The notes under the pieces: model-generated | Database searches by the model: none | Seen by the model: only the letters and a program-made list of their open reading frames with translations | Told to the model about the DNA's origin: nothing | Position numbers and translations under genes: made by a program | From: Gracilariopsis chorda | Lineage: Eukaryota; Rhodophyta; Florideophyceae; Gracilariales; Gracilariaceae | Direction of reading: 5' to 3' | DNA length: 64,000 bases | Assembly (NCBI GenBank): GCA_003194525.1 | Contig: NBIV01000036.1 | Span: 186,001-250,000 of the forward strand | Shown: positions 1 through 12,999 of the stretch, one piece after another | Numbering within the stretch: the first letter of the stretch is position 1 | Layout of the letters: each line of letters starts with the position of its first letter

Positions 1-527
1 GAAGTTAGCACTTGGCTGAGCTAAGGTTCGCAAGCCGAATACCGGTTGGTAATCGACTGGGGACTTGAACTAAGCCTGCGGATAGCGCACTTGCCGTATA
101 ACTGGCTCAGCTGGGGTGAGTGTAGCTGTTCGTAAGGGGACAGGGTGTCTCGTCGTTCGGCCCGGACCTTAGTGAAGACAAGGACGTTTCAAGGAGTAAG
201 ATCGCCGCGCAAGTAGCCGTAAGGAATCAGAGGAGGCCAACTGGTGAACACATATCACGTTGTTAGTAACCTCTCCTGGACATTCCGTAGGTTGCACGCA
301 CCCTCGTTCTGGATTGTGCAGAACTTGGGCGGGCCGCTGAAATCGCATCTCACCGAGAGAGTCTTACTCGGAGCCAGAGGTCTGACCTTTAGGGAACCGG
401 AGATAGTATCTCCTGCCAGTGGACCCGGCTACGCAAAAGTAGTAGAAGGATCCCTCAACCGGTGGGGGACTGGTGAAGAATTCTATCTGCCAGTCTCCTT
501 TAGTCTCGCGTTGAGTGATACTCCGCG
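1..527 (+). other. Leader or flank upstream of the copia gag
   Basis: This stretch precedes the gag start codon of the copia element at 528. No convincing coding frame was seen. It may hold the end of a left LTR, a primer-binding site and the untranslated leader, but the window begins here and no matching right LTR could be paired with it, so the LTR boundary is undefined. Confidence 0.3.
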
Positions 528-1290
528 ATGGACTCTGAGACTTACCAAGAAAATAAACGTATACCCCGTCTAAAAGGGGGCGCCGATTACTACACTTGGC
601 GCATATACATTAGGGATCTCATGCACTCCCTCCAATCATTATTCGTGCTTTCGGAACCTCGTCCAAATGAAGGACGCGCTGCAGCTCGAAAGAGATGGGA
701 CGACGCCGATCGAAAGGCAAGATCGGCCATCGTCCAAAACCTTGACACACAGCCGATCGTCGCAGTTTCGGAACTGCTCGAAAGAGAACACTGCTCTGCT
801 TTGGAGGTATGGAATAAACTCGAGTCTACATATAAGAAGGACAACCTACAATCCAAATTGAACCTCCGCCAAAAGCTAAGCACCTTGACATTCAAGGATG
901 GCGACGGCGTACAGAGACATTTACTCGAGTTGGAGACAACCTACTTAGAACTTGCTAGACTGGGTGACCCACTCACGGAAAAGGAGCGAACTGCGACTCT
1001 GCTCCGTACCTTGCCAGACTCACTAATGGCAATCACATTATTGGCGGACGCAACCAACATGGAATACGATCAAGTCGTTTCGCTTGAGCGATCCGAAATG
1101 GACCGACGTGTTCATCGGGCATCGACATATACCACGAAGGCTACAGAAGCCAAGAAAGATGGCATTCACCCCTAATCCGCTGCGAAAAAGACTACAACCC
1201 GACGCAAGCAGCATTCAAAAGGGAACAAGAAGGGAGTTGTATGTTGGAATTGTGGACGCATAGGCCACATCAGGGCCGAATGTTGGCGCA
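528..1290 (+). pseudogene. copia gag region with zinc knuckle
   Basis: Nucleocapsid/capsid part of the copia element. It opens at ATG 528, carries the helical UBN2/Retrotran_gag-type region (LEVWNKLES near residue 90, LLRTLPDSL near 165), and ends in a CCHC zinc knuckle (CWNCGRIGHIRAECW) downstream. In the family this protein packages element RNA in cytoplasmic particles. It is part of a fossil element and is listed to mark the domain only. Confidence 0.75.
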
Positions 1291-1499
1291 AGAAAAATAA
1301 AAACCAACAACAGCCCAACAATAAAAACTCCAATAATAATAAACATAACAAAGGCGAAGGACGCAATAACAATCGAGCTTGGGACTCTAACAACTTCACC
1401 GACGCCCACAACCAAGGGCGACCAAACGCTAACCGCCACCACGGAGACAGAGAAAGGAACCACTACCGCGGATTCATAGCATTAGCTAATGCCAGTCTC

Positions 1500-4400
1500 C
1501 ACCAGGACAACATAACCCCAACATGGCTGGACTCTGGGGCTAGTCATGTTTTCATCAAGGACAAATCGTTGTTCTGGGAATATCACCAAACACCTCCGCA
1601 AACCGTAAACACTTGCGACCACCAGTCAGAGATCGTAGGCTGTGGAAAAATAAAGCTACCCTTTGGAACCGGACTCATGTTAACCGCCAAACATACCCCA
1701 ACCTTCGACTCTAACTTGGTATCCTTATCTGTCCTGGTGAATTACGTCGAGGTGCAATACTCAAACGGATTCGTAATTAAAGACCGCACAACGGGCCAAG
1801 TCATACAACACTCCACCCCGAAGGACGGACTCTATCCCCTACCGAGCCCCGTATTACCACCACAGGTACAAGCTGCAACACATGCACCTGACAACAGAGC
1901 CAAGGATTGGCACGAGAAACTCGGACACCCTGGAAGAGAGAAACTCTTGACATGCATTGATTTATATCAAGGGGTACCTAAACTCTCCCCATATGAAGTC
2001 GACAACGTCATATGCACTCCGTGCATTGACGCCGGCACCAAGCGTGCTCCACTTCAACGATCAAACTCGGTAGTGCAGAGACCTTTGGAGTTAACGCACA
2101 CCGACCTCACTGGACCCATAAACCCAACCTCTTTACAAGGATCGAAGTATATGCAAGTCCTCATTGACGAAAACACAAGGGCAAGCTCAATATACTTTCT
2201 AAGTAAGAAGAAACAATTCTTTGAATCTGTCCGCTGGTACAAGGCTCGCGCGGAAACCGAACTACCTCCCAACCTAATGTACCGCGTTCGCCTTGACGGA
2301 GCGGGTGAGAATAGGTAAGACGATTTCGTCTCATACGCGATGGAAAATGGTATAGTACTAGAGTTCACCCCACCGTACGCACACCAATCGAACTGTGTAG
2401 CAGAGAAAGTCATCCAAGACTTGTGGAAGATGGCTAGAACATTCCTGTTCGCCTCCAAGCTACCGCATGAGCTATGGGAAGAAGCCATTTCACACGCAAA
2501 CTACTTGAGAAATCGCCTACCAAATCATCGAGCAGGAATGAAGGTTCCTTACACCTTATGGTTCGGACGAAAACCGGAATTCACAAACTTACGGAAGTTC
2601 GGGCAAGAAGGCCACGCGTTCATATACAGGCCTGAAACCGTCACAAATAAGAAGTTCCTACCCCACGCTATTCCTGGACACTTCGTGGGGATGCAAAGCC
2701 CGCGGACACTGTATAGGATATACATCCCATCCATGGGAAAGGTAATAAAGTGCCGCGAGGCAGATTTCAAGGTTACCAAGGAGTCCCTCCCTTCAATCAA
2801 AGACCTTATGGACTTCTCGTCTCTCAGACGATACGAAGCCGAGAAAATTATGGGTGAAGAAGATGAAGACCATCTAGACGCTTCTCTTGCTCATTGCCTT
2901 ATCGCACACTCACGCTCCAAAGACCTCGGGGATGATGGCAGAGTCCCCAAGAGCTTTGAAGAAGCCAGAGTGATGCCAGGATGGGCAGAAGCAATCGACA
3001 GAGAGTACGATGCGTTGGTGGAAAGAGGAACTTGGAAGCTGATCGATAGAGAACCTGGCATGAAACCATTGCCATTCTTATGGAGGTTCTTAGCAAAATT
3101 ATTAAGCTCCGACCCTCCGCGTATCCTTCCAAAAGCGCGTTGCGTAGCACGGGGCGACCTGCAACGCCCGTACTTGGATTACGACCCAGACAACTTGTAC
3201 GCCCCGGTTGCCCGTCTTGAAACCATTCGTCTTTTGTTGGCAAAGGCCGCATCTCAGGGCCTGATACTAGAGACTATGGATATTAGCAATGCATACCTGT
3301 ACGGTGATCTAGACGAGCCTCTAATCATGGAACAACCCCAAAACGCATCTGGTTCCTCATTTATTCCTGGAAAGGTATGCTTGCTTCTAAAGTCAATATA
3401 CGGCGCAAAACAAGCCGGTCAAATATGGGGATCTCTCATGCACAATGAGCTATTGCGCTTGGGATTCAAGCAGTCGAGCACCGATAGCCGACTATATATA
3501 TACAAGTCCAACAGCCGAACCTTGGCCATCGTAGTGGTCGTTGATGACTTACTGACATCTTGTAACTCCCGGTCTCTTCTGGAAGACTTCAAGACAGAGA
3601 TGCAGAACCTCTTTAAGGTTAAGGTCCTTGGAGAGGCGAAACGTTTCGTTGGATTTGACATAACGAGGGACAAGAACGGAATAAAGGTACAACAGAGCAG
3701 GTATATTGACAAGATACTGCTGGAAAATGGTCTGGTTAACTCCAACGTTGTTCGAACTCCATTGCCGTCACAATGTGACATCACAGCTCGTCGAGAGGAC
3801 GAACGGCGTATTCCATCAGGCGTAGATGACCGCTACCGGAAACTGGTAGGAAGTTTGATGTACTTAGCCGTCTCATCGAGGCCAGACATCATGTTTGCCG
3901 CTTCAATGCTGGCAAGGCAGGTCCATGATCCATGCATGAGGCATGTTGGGCATGCGAAAAGAGTACTGAGATATTTGAAGGGTACAAAGGGTCTTTGCTT
4001 GTTCTTTCCCGCTAATAACACAGCACCAATGGAGGCATACTGTGACTCAGATTGGGCCGGTTGTCGTGAGACGAGAAAGTCTACGACAGGATTATTAATA
4101 AAGGTGAACGAAGCACCTGTAATGTGGACGACCAAGAAGCAAACTCTTGTTGCTCTGTCGTCTGGAGAAGCGGAGTACATTGCACTGTCATATTGTGGAA
4201 AAACACTAATGTGGTTGCGTAGAATATTCTGGGAACTACGCAACGAATCAGTCCTGGAGGATGAACCTCAAATGTACCCTATATCCATAGCAACGGACAG
4301 TTCGACTGCTTTGTCGATCGTGAAGAGTCCGAAGGTCTCGGAAAGGAACAAGCATATTGCTCTAAAACATCACTACATAAAAGAGCTGCTGGAGACCAAG

Positions 4401-4514
4401 ATAATTGACGTGAAGTCAATAAGGACTGATGTGCAAGCTGCCGACATATTTACTAAGCCTGTTGTCTTTGACAAGCTCAGAAGACTGACATTACTTTGTG
4501 GCTTGATAAAGTAG
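1500..4514 (+). pseudogene. copia pol region (protease, integrase, RT, RNase H)
   Basis: The aspartic protease signature DSGASH lies near 1530. The integrase zinc-binding GAG-pre region (HEKLGHPGREKL) lies near 1912-1950, and the integrase core follows to about 2570. RT motifs run from about 3000 to 3900, including VARLETIRLL, MDISNAYLYGDL and VVVVDDLL. RNase H (YCDSDWAGCRETRKS, then SSGEAEYIAL) closes the region, ending LCGLIK. The 3' two thirds is a long, well preserved stretch, consistent with relatively recent decay. Confidence 0.85.
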
Positions 4515-6180
4515 TATTGCTACTTGGAAGTATTATCTGAATATGTTGATTTCTAACTAACCTTGCTTCTATACTTCCAAGTTTTATTTTGAAAGTAGAT
4601 TCTTATATTTCATGGTGATTAGTATTGGATGTAGCAAGAGTATCATACCTTTTCCTAGACTGCAGATTTTTCCTATAAGGTTTTGCTGTGGTACAGGTTT
4701 TTAATGGTGGTTACTATGCTTCATAATCATAGAGTAGATTAGTCGCAATCTGCGCCGAATGACTTGCTTGCGAGGGACGGTGTGAATGGAGACACGCTGG
4801 CCACCAGTTGGGACGTGGTTTACAGTCCACTCGTCCCGACTGGAGGCACCAAATAAATGACCTCGCTGATCTGCCTTCACCAGCATGATGGGAGGAGGGA
4901 GACAGTGGAGAAGACACAAAGCTAGACACAGCTACAGCCATGACTATTGGTGGGTTCAACAGAGTTCTGACAGGCAATCGAGTGGACTTGGTGAAGTCTA
5001 CCCAAATGCAAATTGTATAACACATCAGACCAGTACGGCATGAGGTGCAAACTCGTGGTAATATCGCATGGTAGACAGGGCAGATGAAAGATGCACTGAA
5101 TATGTGGCTGAAAAGGTCGCAACACAGATTCTTTCATGTGAAATGCAACCAATTACTCTGCTTTGCCTTACGTATACCAGGATAGACCTAAGGGAAACCA
5201 GTACTTGTCACGTTCGCATGTGGCTGTTGCTTCAATCGTTTTAGTTTTTTTCAATCAGTTCAATAGCTTATGTCCACGACAATAGACATAACATTCCATT
5301 TCAAAAGGGTTAATTATCCTGTGGTAGCCAAGTCTCTAGATTCGAAGAATACGATCAAAGGGTTTAGTACTCACTCTCCTTCGAGTGATATACATCAAGA
5401 ACAATGGATTACTTCTAGGTTGTTCGCTGTGCACTGCATAAAATGACAGATACTACGATAGAGATCGAATAGCCTTGTCGTGAGCTTGTGGGACTTTCTA
5501 TAAGTAACGGGCAACATATCATTGGCACCTTTTTTCATATAGGTTTACCGTCAACAGTGGTTGTTCATGTCCTGTCCTGGTCAAGGGATACTGGTGTTTG
5601 GAAAACCTATTGGTAGGCTTCGAAAATGTTTTGCATTGCTAAGATAATCTCAAATGAAGGGAATTGTATTTTTTATATTCATAAGTTCAGTCTATCATTC
5701 CTCGTATATCCTTTCTGTATATTTCTTCTCAAAAACCTGGGGATCAGATGGCTTTAGTTCCAAGCGCCACAGCCGGAATTGGAAGTTTGTACGACCGACG
5801 AGGCTGGACATATGTGCATCTTGACGTGAACTTAGAGTTGCTTATCATCAGACTTTTCAAAGGCTTGAACACGCTCAAGCTCCCTTATTATGATTCTACT
5901 GGTTCGTGGTCATTAGTCATTTGAAGGGTTTGAGTGATGATTTAAACCATAACTGCAGGAAGAAGAGTCCTTCAACGCTTTCGAGCTGTAGAACCAGACC
6001 GGCGTGAATCTCCTCCATGGACACGATGAGGCTGTGACTCAGAACAGTATGGTGAGAACTGTGGTTGAAATGGTGCCACGAAAGGACTTGCTTTCTCTGA
6101 AGTAGCGCCCGAAGAAAGTTCTGCAAAATTTGTTTGGTGACGGTGTACTAGAAATGCGTATTGAAGTTAAGCAGGAGTTA
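4515..6180. other. Gene-free stretch after the copia element
   Basis: No coding region is supported here. The right LTR of the copia element should begin shortly after 4515, but with no left LTR to compare with its edges cannot be placed. The rest is ordinary mixed-composition sequence with short stop-rich frames. Confidence 0.4.
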
Positions 6181-6184
6181 GTCT

Positions 6185-6973
6185 TGTACATACAAAACAA
6201 TGGTCGAGAACGTGGTGATCTGTATGCCACCGCATGCTTCCAAACGTTTCTTGGACGTTATAAAAAGATGAAATTGAAATGTTCTTCAACGGAAGGCCCT
6301 TGACTACGAACTGAATGAAGTCAATTCGCATCCCAACCTCTGGCACCATCCTGGAGAGGGAAAAGTTTGATGTCGTTTCAGCTGTGTCCATCTCCAAAAG
6401 AACCACAGAATTCTAATGACGGACAGGGATCTGGTGGTTATGAAAGTTGTGACAAACCTTACTATCGCAGAGTGCGCAGCAATGACGTGTGGTGATGAGT
6501 AGAGTGCTAAGCAAGCCATGCAACGGTGAAAAATGCTTCATTCTACACGCTATCCTGTTTCGAAGGTTGCCTTTTCGTACTACTACGAGAAGTGCGCTAT
6601 ACGTCGTACTGCAAAGAGTAAGTTTCGGTCGGCTGTGAAATTTGGTTTGGAATATCAGCCCAGCGCATTTTCCCGTGTCTAGCACCTGTCAACAGATGCC
6701 CAGAATGGGTGGATCTCTTTCTATTACGATTTCAATATGCCTCAGTACGAAACTGCCATAGTGCCTTTCATGAAACATATACGGAGACGCGGCACCAATG
6801 GAAGGCAGGGACATATTCTGTTCGCTGTGAAAGTTAGGAAGGTAAAGCATATGTTGCTTCTCGGGTTCAGCAGCAGTCGCAGTAAGCAATTGAAGCAACT
6901 GCACTTGCATGGGGAACACCAAACAAAAATCGAGGAAGCAAGAAAAGCACGACCTGAAGAGCAAAGCGAGTAA
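6185..6973 (+). pseudogene. Possible decayed coding stretch, unknown
   Basis: One forward frame is open for nearly 200 codons from about 6383 to 6973 apart from a few stops. Its last part (6737-6973) encodes a basic, hydrophilic 78-residue segment rich in Lys, Arg, Gln and Glu. Just upstream, a neighbouring frame also reads like protein. No family was recognised. It may be the end of a dead gene or an unidentified repeat, and chance openness is possible. Confidence 0.25.
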
Positions 6974-8255
6974 AACCATACGGAAAACATTCAATCCACA
7001 CATTCGTTCAGCGTGGAGGACGAAACAGGCGCCATAGGATTTCATATGCCCATCAGAACATCATGGTCACTTTTCGTTTGTTTGAGAAGGCACATTGATG
7101 CCACTTCCACAGCTAATCTGAGATATATTTCTGATATGAATCTGATAAGTTCATCCCAGAACAGATAAATTTTAGATGTATATCAGATATCTTTTCAGTA
7201 TATTCTTCAATCATATATTATATTTCTGCGCTTCCCAAGCAAGATGTCGATATATATATTCATATATTCTTGAAGTCAGTTTCAACAGTCTCTGATACCA
7301 GGAATTTCGAAACATATCGCAACTATATGAGAAGCTTACGTAATCACCTTGATCCACAATTATTAATATAGCATATACATATCTATAGCATATCCAATAA
7401 TACTCAATTTTTCTATTACCATACCTTTAACATACCCATTCTCGTTACTTGTTTTAGCAGACTTGTGTACTCATGGGATATCATTTCTATATCAGTATCA
7501 TATCCTGGATTTCCACCGGGACATTTATAGCCTACATCTGATTCGAGATGCAATCAGTGCGGTGGGGCCTATGGAAGAGGATGGTCTACAAGTCACGGTT
7601 TTAATGTAACGTGATTGCTATTGCATTCCGGTTTCCTTCATAAAGAAGATGTAGCATCAAGAGCGTTCGGTGCTCCGAGGTGCACTTTTCGCCTAAGTCG
7701 CTGATGATGGTTCATGAAACTCAGGTATTTTATGGTAACCCGAGATATCCCTACTTGTAATTAGCCGGCGCCCGGAAACGTATTGTTCATATGTGGATTT
7801 CACCACTCATTTGGTTTTCGCACAGTAGATGCTTCCCACGGCGCATCAGCATAGAATATGTATATATTGTGAGAGTAACTAGCTAGAAGCGGCCACCTAC
7901 ATAGTACTTAGTCACCGGCGCCCAGACTCTCTCACTAAACTGACATACACATGGACATGAATCAATGTTACCACTCTTGGATCCTTACTTGGATTTTGGA
8001 AGCCATTTCATGACTTCCGGCTGAGAGATCGTACCCAACCACACACGTACATTTGTATAGTCATGCTAACTCGTATCTCTCACGCTGTGCGCCAGATATC
8101 TACAGTACTTAACCGCAGCAAGAAGCATCTTTATCCGTAAAGGTATTTGTGTGAATCACCACAAGCTACTGACTCCCTCAAGGGGAATACTGGTGATAAC
8201 ACACGAATTAATCTCTTGGTATAGAAGATATCTATGACATTGATATTGGAATACC
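6974..8255. other. AT-rich gene-free stretch
   Basis: No gene seen. From about 7120 to 7470 the sequence is AT-rich with repeated ATATCAGA- and ATATATAT-like words. Two similar GC-rich words, GCCGGCGCCCGGA (7763) and ACCGGCGCCCAGA (7914), stand about 150 bp apart. A short imperfect inverted repeat (GTGTGAATCACC at about 8150, GGTGATAACACAC about 40 bp on) precedes the gag-like region. This could include a leader or LTR of the old chromovirus, but no partner copy was found. Confidence 0.3.
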
Positions 8256-10100
8256 ATGTGCTACTCAGATTTTGGAGGCGAAATTGGTCATTTCGAGTTT
8301 GTTGCTGTGGACCAGACCAATATCAAGTTCTATACTACTCCCTTCGGATACCGGGATTATAATCGTGTGATCCCCAGGAAACTGGAATCTCGCGGCATAT
8401 TGTTGCACAGAAGATACCAGGATGGTCCAGACTTGCAGTCGGTCAAGCTTCGGACAACGCGGTTCTTGTGCATAAATTCCGCCCATAAAACGGCTATCTA
8501 CTTCGTTCGAAGTTGGGAACCGCCTTTACAGGCATACAGTCAGGTCAAGAGACCAATCAGCTGACGCAGTCCCAGCTGAAGCTGACGTATTGGACCATGA
8601 GGCCAGTGAAACCATAGGTGTGCTAATAGCAGCTAGCCCGACTACACCCTCACAAGAGGAAAGGCTACGCACCGAAGTGCATCGTCTGCGAACTGATTTG
8701 GAATCACATATAAACCGGATTGTGAAATTGGAAATGCAGGAAGCTGCACTTACTGCGTCGTTGGACCGCTTAGATGTTGAACACCACGCAGTGGCGAGCC
8801 AGGTTCAGAGTGTGTAGTTGACCGTAACCGTTCTGACTATCCAGGAAGAGATTAACTAATGGTGGAGCGTTAGGAAACTGCATGAGATTTACTACGATGA
8901 GTGTCAGCCAAAGTAGAACAGGTCCTTACTGGTGTCAACCCTCACATTAAAAGGGTTGATTCTTTGCTCAATTCCCAGGCTGCTGCCATTAGTTAGATTA
9001 AGATGAATGCCGAACGATCTGCTCCGGCGTAATACCAGTCGAAGAAGTCAAAAATTAGGCTCCGGAAGCCGCGGAATGCCGCATTAGACTCATATTTGGA
9101 TTGTTTCCAGGATTCGGAAAGCAATAGCTTCAGTTTTGAGTAATCAGAGGACGAAACATCGCAGAATGTAGCCACTGATGACGAAGAACTTGCGTCGAGG
9201 AAGAAGCGATGCAATACTTCTGCTTTGATATGCCATAAAAATGGCTCGTCAAAGAAGGGACTAAAAGTGCTCCGATACGACTCCGTTCTATTGGAGGAAT
9301 TTTGACTACCGCCTCTTTTTTCCCAAGATACAGAAACTGAATCGTAGAAGAAACAAAACCAGCTCAGTAAACAATCATATTAAGAGGCTGAAGATTGATA
9401 TGAGTGATCAAGTTTGAGGGAAAGGATCCTATCCATCTCTTTGACATTTTTCGTCAGTTTATGACCAGTTCGGATATGCTTGGAATGAGTCAAGGTCAAG
9501 CCTTCGTGGATCCACCACATTCCGTGACAGGTTTCCTCCTGTAACAATATCCTGCCGACTCGGGTTCGCTAACCTTGGACAAAGTTGGAGTCAACAACTG
9601 GCCAGAAGCAGTGCAGTATTTGCTTTGAAGCTACGCTGCATATAACGCCATTTGTCAATTTATCTTGAATCTCAGGTATGTTACCCAGAAACCTGGAGAG
9701 CAGGAAATGGAGTACAGCTTGAGCTAAGCAAAGCTGCCATTGGGTGTAGGAATCTTCACTCAAGAAACGGGAAGATCACACTATTTGTAGACGGACCTGA
9801 TCAGGCTATAAAATCTTTGATTGTGAGACAACAAGAGAAGCATGCAAGCATGAGTTTCTTGGAACTAGCCTTGTTTTCGCGCGGAAGTTGACACGATCCG
9901 CGCCCACAGACGACAACTCCAATCGACGGCCTTTCCAGCCCCGAAATACGGCCCAGTTCGCACATTGAAGCCAATGACCAGCATGCTGCTGTATGCGTAC
10001 TCAACAAAGAACTCTTTCGATTCGTTTTCTTGTCACGCCGATCCAGGGGATTCCCTGGACGAGCCGATGCAATAACTCGATTATCCAAACTCATCGACTA
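8256..10100 (+). pseudogene. Gag-like fossil of an LTR retroelement
   Basis: A broken coding region. A coiled-coil-like segment (EERLRTEVHRLRTDLESHI) lies at 8658-8720, and later pieces read like a retroelement capsid, for example FVDGPDQAIKSLIVRQQEKH near 9785-9840, which fits the 'GL.p.i...v' region of Ty3/gypsy Gag. It is abruptly bounded on the right by the LTR at 10,101. The most likely reading is that it is the gag of the old chromovirus whose pol lies at 18.8-23.7 kb, separated by the younger inserted element. The many breaks indicate an old copy. Confidence 0.45.
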
Positions 10101-10754
10101 TGTCTTAGAGTTAGTTATTATTTGCATTTCTTTGAATACAGGTGGCTCTAGCATCAATTCTAACTTGCAAGATCCAGGTATTTTTATTCTACTCGATCTG
10201 CTGAAGAAATCGGTTACCCATTTGCCATGCCAAACTGGCCTCAAAGCCGAGTTGACATGTTTGTGACACCTTGTTAATATCACTTGACAACATGTTCATG
10301 TCAGAGAAGTCTTGGTTGACCACGTAGTCATATTGGCTCTAAAGTACACGTTGCATACCACTCGCAACGTTGACAGACACTTCACACGGTAGGGCAGGGA
10401 TCAAACGGTCATGGAAGATTGCCAAGGGAGTCGTGCCAAGTCATCACTGGCACCCTGGGTCCCTGCCAGATCATCCAGACCTTGTCTGATGACAAGACAT
10501 CAGCATTGATGGAATTTGCCAAGTCATCAAACGACCAGATCTGGCACTGAACCCGGTACACCAGTCGCGTACGGAGGCCAGCACGAGCACCAAGCGTCAT
10601 ACCGTTTAACTCGGACGAATTCTCATCGACTAGTGGCACTGATAGAAGTAGAATAGAAACTTTGTATAAACCCCGATGGATGTTCCGAACGTCTAACTCG
10701 GATCATCACAATCGAATTCCAACAAATTCAACCACTGCACCTCAGGTCCTAACA
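10101..10754 (+). repeat. Left LTR of chromovirus A
   Basis: Begins TGTCTTAGAG and ends CCTAACA, the usual TG...CA form. It aligns along its whole length with 16,906-17,557. A TATA-like GTATAAACCCC at about 10,665 probably marks the U3 promoter. Confidence 0.9.
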
Positions 10755-10772
10755 TTGGTAGCATCGCAAGCA
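10755..10772 (+). promoter_or_regulatory. Primer-binding site candidate
   Basis: TTGGTAGCATCGCAAG begins directly after the LTR. It partly resembles the initiator-Met-tRNA type primer site (TGGTATCAGAGC) common in chromoviruses. The match is imperfect, so the tRNA is uncertain. Confidence 0.5.
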
Positions 10773-11138
10773 AATAATGCTCTAACTTGAAACTGGTGAC
10801 CATTCAGCCTTGGTGGATTTTCTTACACTAAACTTCCCAAGTTGGGATGAGCTACAGAGATCCAGATCATACTCACTGTTCATTTCTGACCAATTGTGTG
10901 TTTCCAGTGAGCTCAATACTCCGATTCAGGTTACCGCCGTCCTCGGCGTCGATGTACACCAACACCGACATATCCTCTGAAACACCGTCAACACCGCCAC
11001 CGCCACCACCTGTGAAGCTCGCCGATAGCTGACTGCAGCTTCTCCTTCGAACCCCGTACGCCTTCACCCGAACCAGTCGACAACCTCGTTTCGCTTGAAA
11101 CCCGGACGCCTCGAAGTCAACCACCATCTCCCGAGCCA

Positions 11139-11660
11139 GTGAACATACCCCCAGAGGCCTCAGACGAACGTCAACCAACTTCAATTGTGGACAAACCCAC
11201 AGGAGTCCAAACAGTCGGGGAGCGTATTCGTCAAGCGTACAACTTTGCCAATCAGCACTGCAGACGTTTCCTGCCGATCAGTGACGCCGAAATCATTAAC
11301 CTCTACCGTGTGGCAAACGATCATATCCATCACCAGAGCAAGCGTACACTTTGTCGTTGGTTTTGTACACCTAGGTGTGACGACTGCAATTTATGCTTCA
11401 ACAGCCGTGTACAACTTCAGAAACACCTCCACGGTCCAAACACAAAAATAAGGTATTGTCAAAGACGTTACCACCTGGTCGTCTTCTCTGCCGTATACCT
11501 TCGTTTAAGAACTGGAAGCATTAAGAGTACCACCACAGAGGTACCAAGCATCGTCTGGCTAAAGACAAGGAACAAAGAGGTCAACAAAAACACTTCAACG
11601 GCCGTTTTTAACCCAGTGAACAGAGTTCTGCCAAAAAAGAATCGTCATTCTACCCTTTGA
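11139..11660 (+). pseudogene. Leader reading frame with C2H2-like zinc finger
   Basis: An open frame of about 170 codons between the left LTR and gag. It contains CDDCNLCFNSRVQLQKHLH, which has the Cys-x2-Cys...Phe...Leu-x2-His spacing of a C2H2 finger, although the last His spacing is unusual. The frame may start further upstream; position 11,139 is a GTG. In the family, N-terminal C2H2 fingers are more typical of some non-LTR elements and transposases, so its presence ahead of gag is notable. It could be an N-terminal part of Gag or a separate product. Confidence 0.4.
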
Positions 11661-11869
11661 GCTACCGTTTGTGGCTGTGTTCAAGCACCAACTGCCCCAA
11701 GATTGCCAAGCTTTGTCGAGGGAGAAGTAGCCGTACAGGTCTTACTACCTTCCCAATCTCTTGACCCCTGGTAACATCAGCTGAAGGAAATCTACTTTAG
11801 CCACTCCGACACGCATCCACGTTCTTACAGCGAAGGGATTCGAACTCGAAATCCCGAAATTCTGATTGA

Positions 11870-12870
11870 GTGCCTGAAACCACTTTATCATATCGTACTG
11901 TTTTACTCTGGAAGACTTCCGAAAAGATCCGCAATATAATTCACGAGATCCAAATTTTTGGAACGAAATTCCGACCCATATGGCAAGGTTTTTTGTTTCA
12001 CTTGATTACGCACAATATCCAGCACTCCGAGCAATACTGCGCCCTCTCTGCAGTCCCGGTCAAACCAGATTTTCAAAATCTGGGACGAGCGCTGGATGAT
12101 ACACATGGTAGAATGGAAACACTGGAAAGGGAAGCCGAACAGAAGATCTCATCGCTCGAGTCCGCTCTCACACTCCTCCTGAGTTCTAGACTTGAATCTA
12201 CTTCTCCACCAAAAATCAATAAACGCTCTGTGTTTACTAGAAATCAGAACATTGATAGTTGGATCCCACATGATTGGAACTATATGGAAGGAACCTAAAA
12301 CGACAAAGCACTCCCTACAGCGCTTAGCTATATTAGTGGGGCACCTCACGAATGGTACCTCGCCCAAGTGCAAAGTGGACAACTTCATCACACTGAACGC
12401 GCTATTTGACGGTATAGAGACCCGCTTCAGAAGAGTGAACATGGAGAAACTTGCTCGTGAAAAACTGAGCAAGTGGAAGCAAATGAAGGACGTCTAGCTT
12501 TACAATGAGGATTTTCTGAAGATCATATTGGCTATTTCCAATATCAGTATGGAAGAACAGGTAGACAAATACACAATAATACTGAAGAGCTTTGTACCAA
12601 AGAACACAACTCTGTCACAGACGCGATGGAAGATGCGGAAAGAGTGGAGTCAGCGTACACAAGAGGGGATTCCAGTAGATTTTGCAGAGAAGCGGGCGGC
12701 CACCGGCACAACAATGGACCCGTACCAATGTAAATTGGAAACGTGAAGTTAGAGAAGCTTATCGCAGAATCCAGACAACATTGCCGCAAGAACGGACTTT
12801 GTTTCCGTTGTAGAAGACCTGGGGACAGAGCGAACGACCTGTGCTGCCCAAAAACCTCTCAGAGAAACTG
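11870..12870 (+). pseudogene. gag of chromovirus A
   Basis: A coiled-coil-like segment (METLEREAEQKISSLESAL) near 12,110-12,170 is followed by capsid-like sequence and a zinc knuckle CFRCRRPGDRANDLCC near 12,798-12,850. The arrangement, just upstream of protease and RT, fits Gag. Several breaks are present. Confidence 0.6.
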
Positions 12871-12999
12871 ACTCACATGTCTTCAGTTCCAGTTGAAACC
12901 ACCGTAACCACAGAAACAACGAAGAACGCACAGAAAACGGGAGTGCGAATACCAAATTAGACCACAAGAAACACATACTTTTAACTTCAAACCTTGCAT

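Larger units (their letters stand above)
528..4514 (+). mobile_element. Ty1/copia LTR retrotransposon, internal coding region
   Basis: Fossil Ty1/copia element in the copia order: gag, protease, integrase, reverse transcriptase, RNase H. Integrase lying before reverse transcriptase separates it from Ty3/gypsy. Signatures include a CCHC zinc knuckle at about 1240-1290, a protease motif LDSGASH near 1528, a GAG-pre-integrase stretch near 1910-2030, a copia RT motif VVVVDDLL near 3530, and RNase H with CDSDWAG near 4040. The reading is nearly whole, with only a few breaks, so it is among the younger copia copies. LTRs were not identified: the left would lie outside or at the edge of the window, and no repeat of bases 1-527 was seen after 4514. 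Confidence 0.9.

Noticed and set aside
4515-5300. Right LTR of the copia element
   Set aside because: It is expected here, but without a left LTR to align against no boundary can be supported.
11800-11890. A tRNA-like box B (GTTCGAATCCC) with an upstream AGTGGTT word on the minus strand
   Set aside because: The T-arm and acceptor arms do not pair and no clear anticodon stem exists. At best it is a chance match or a very decayed tRNA-derived fragment.
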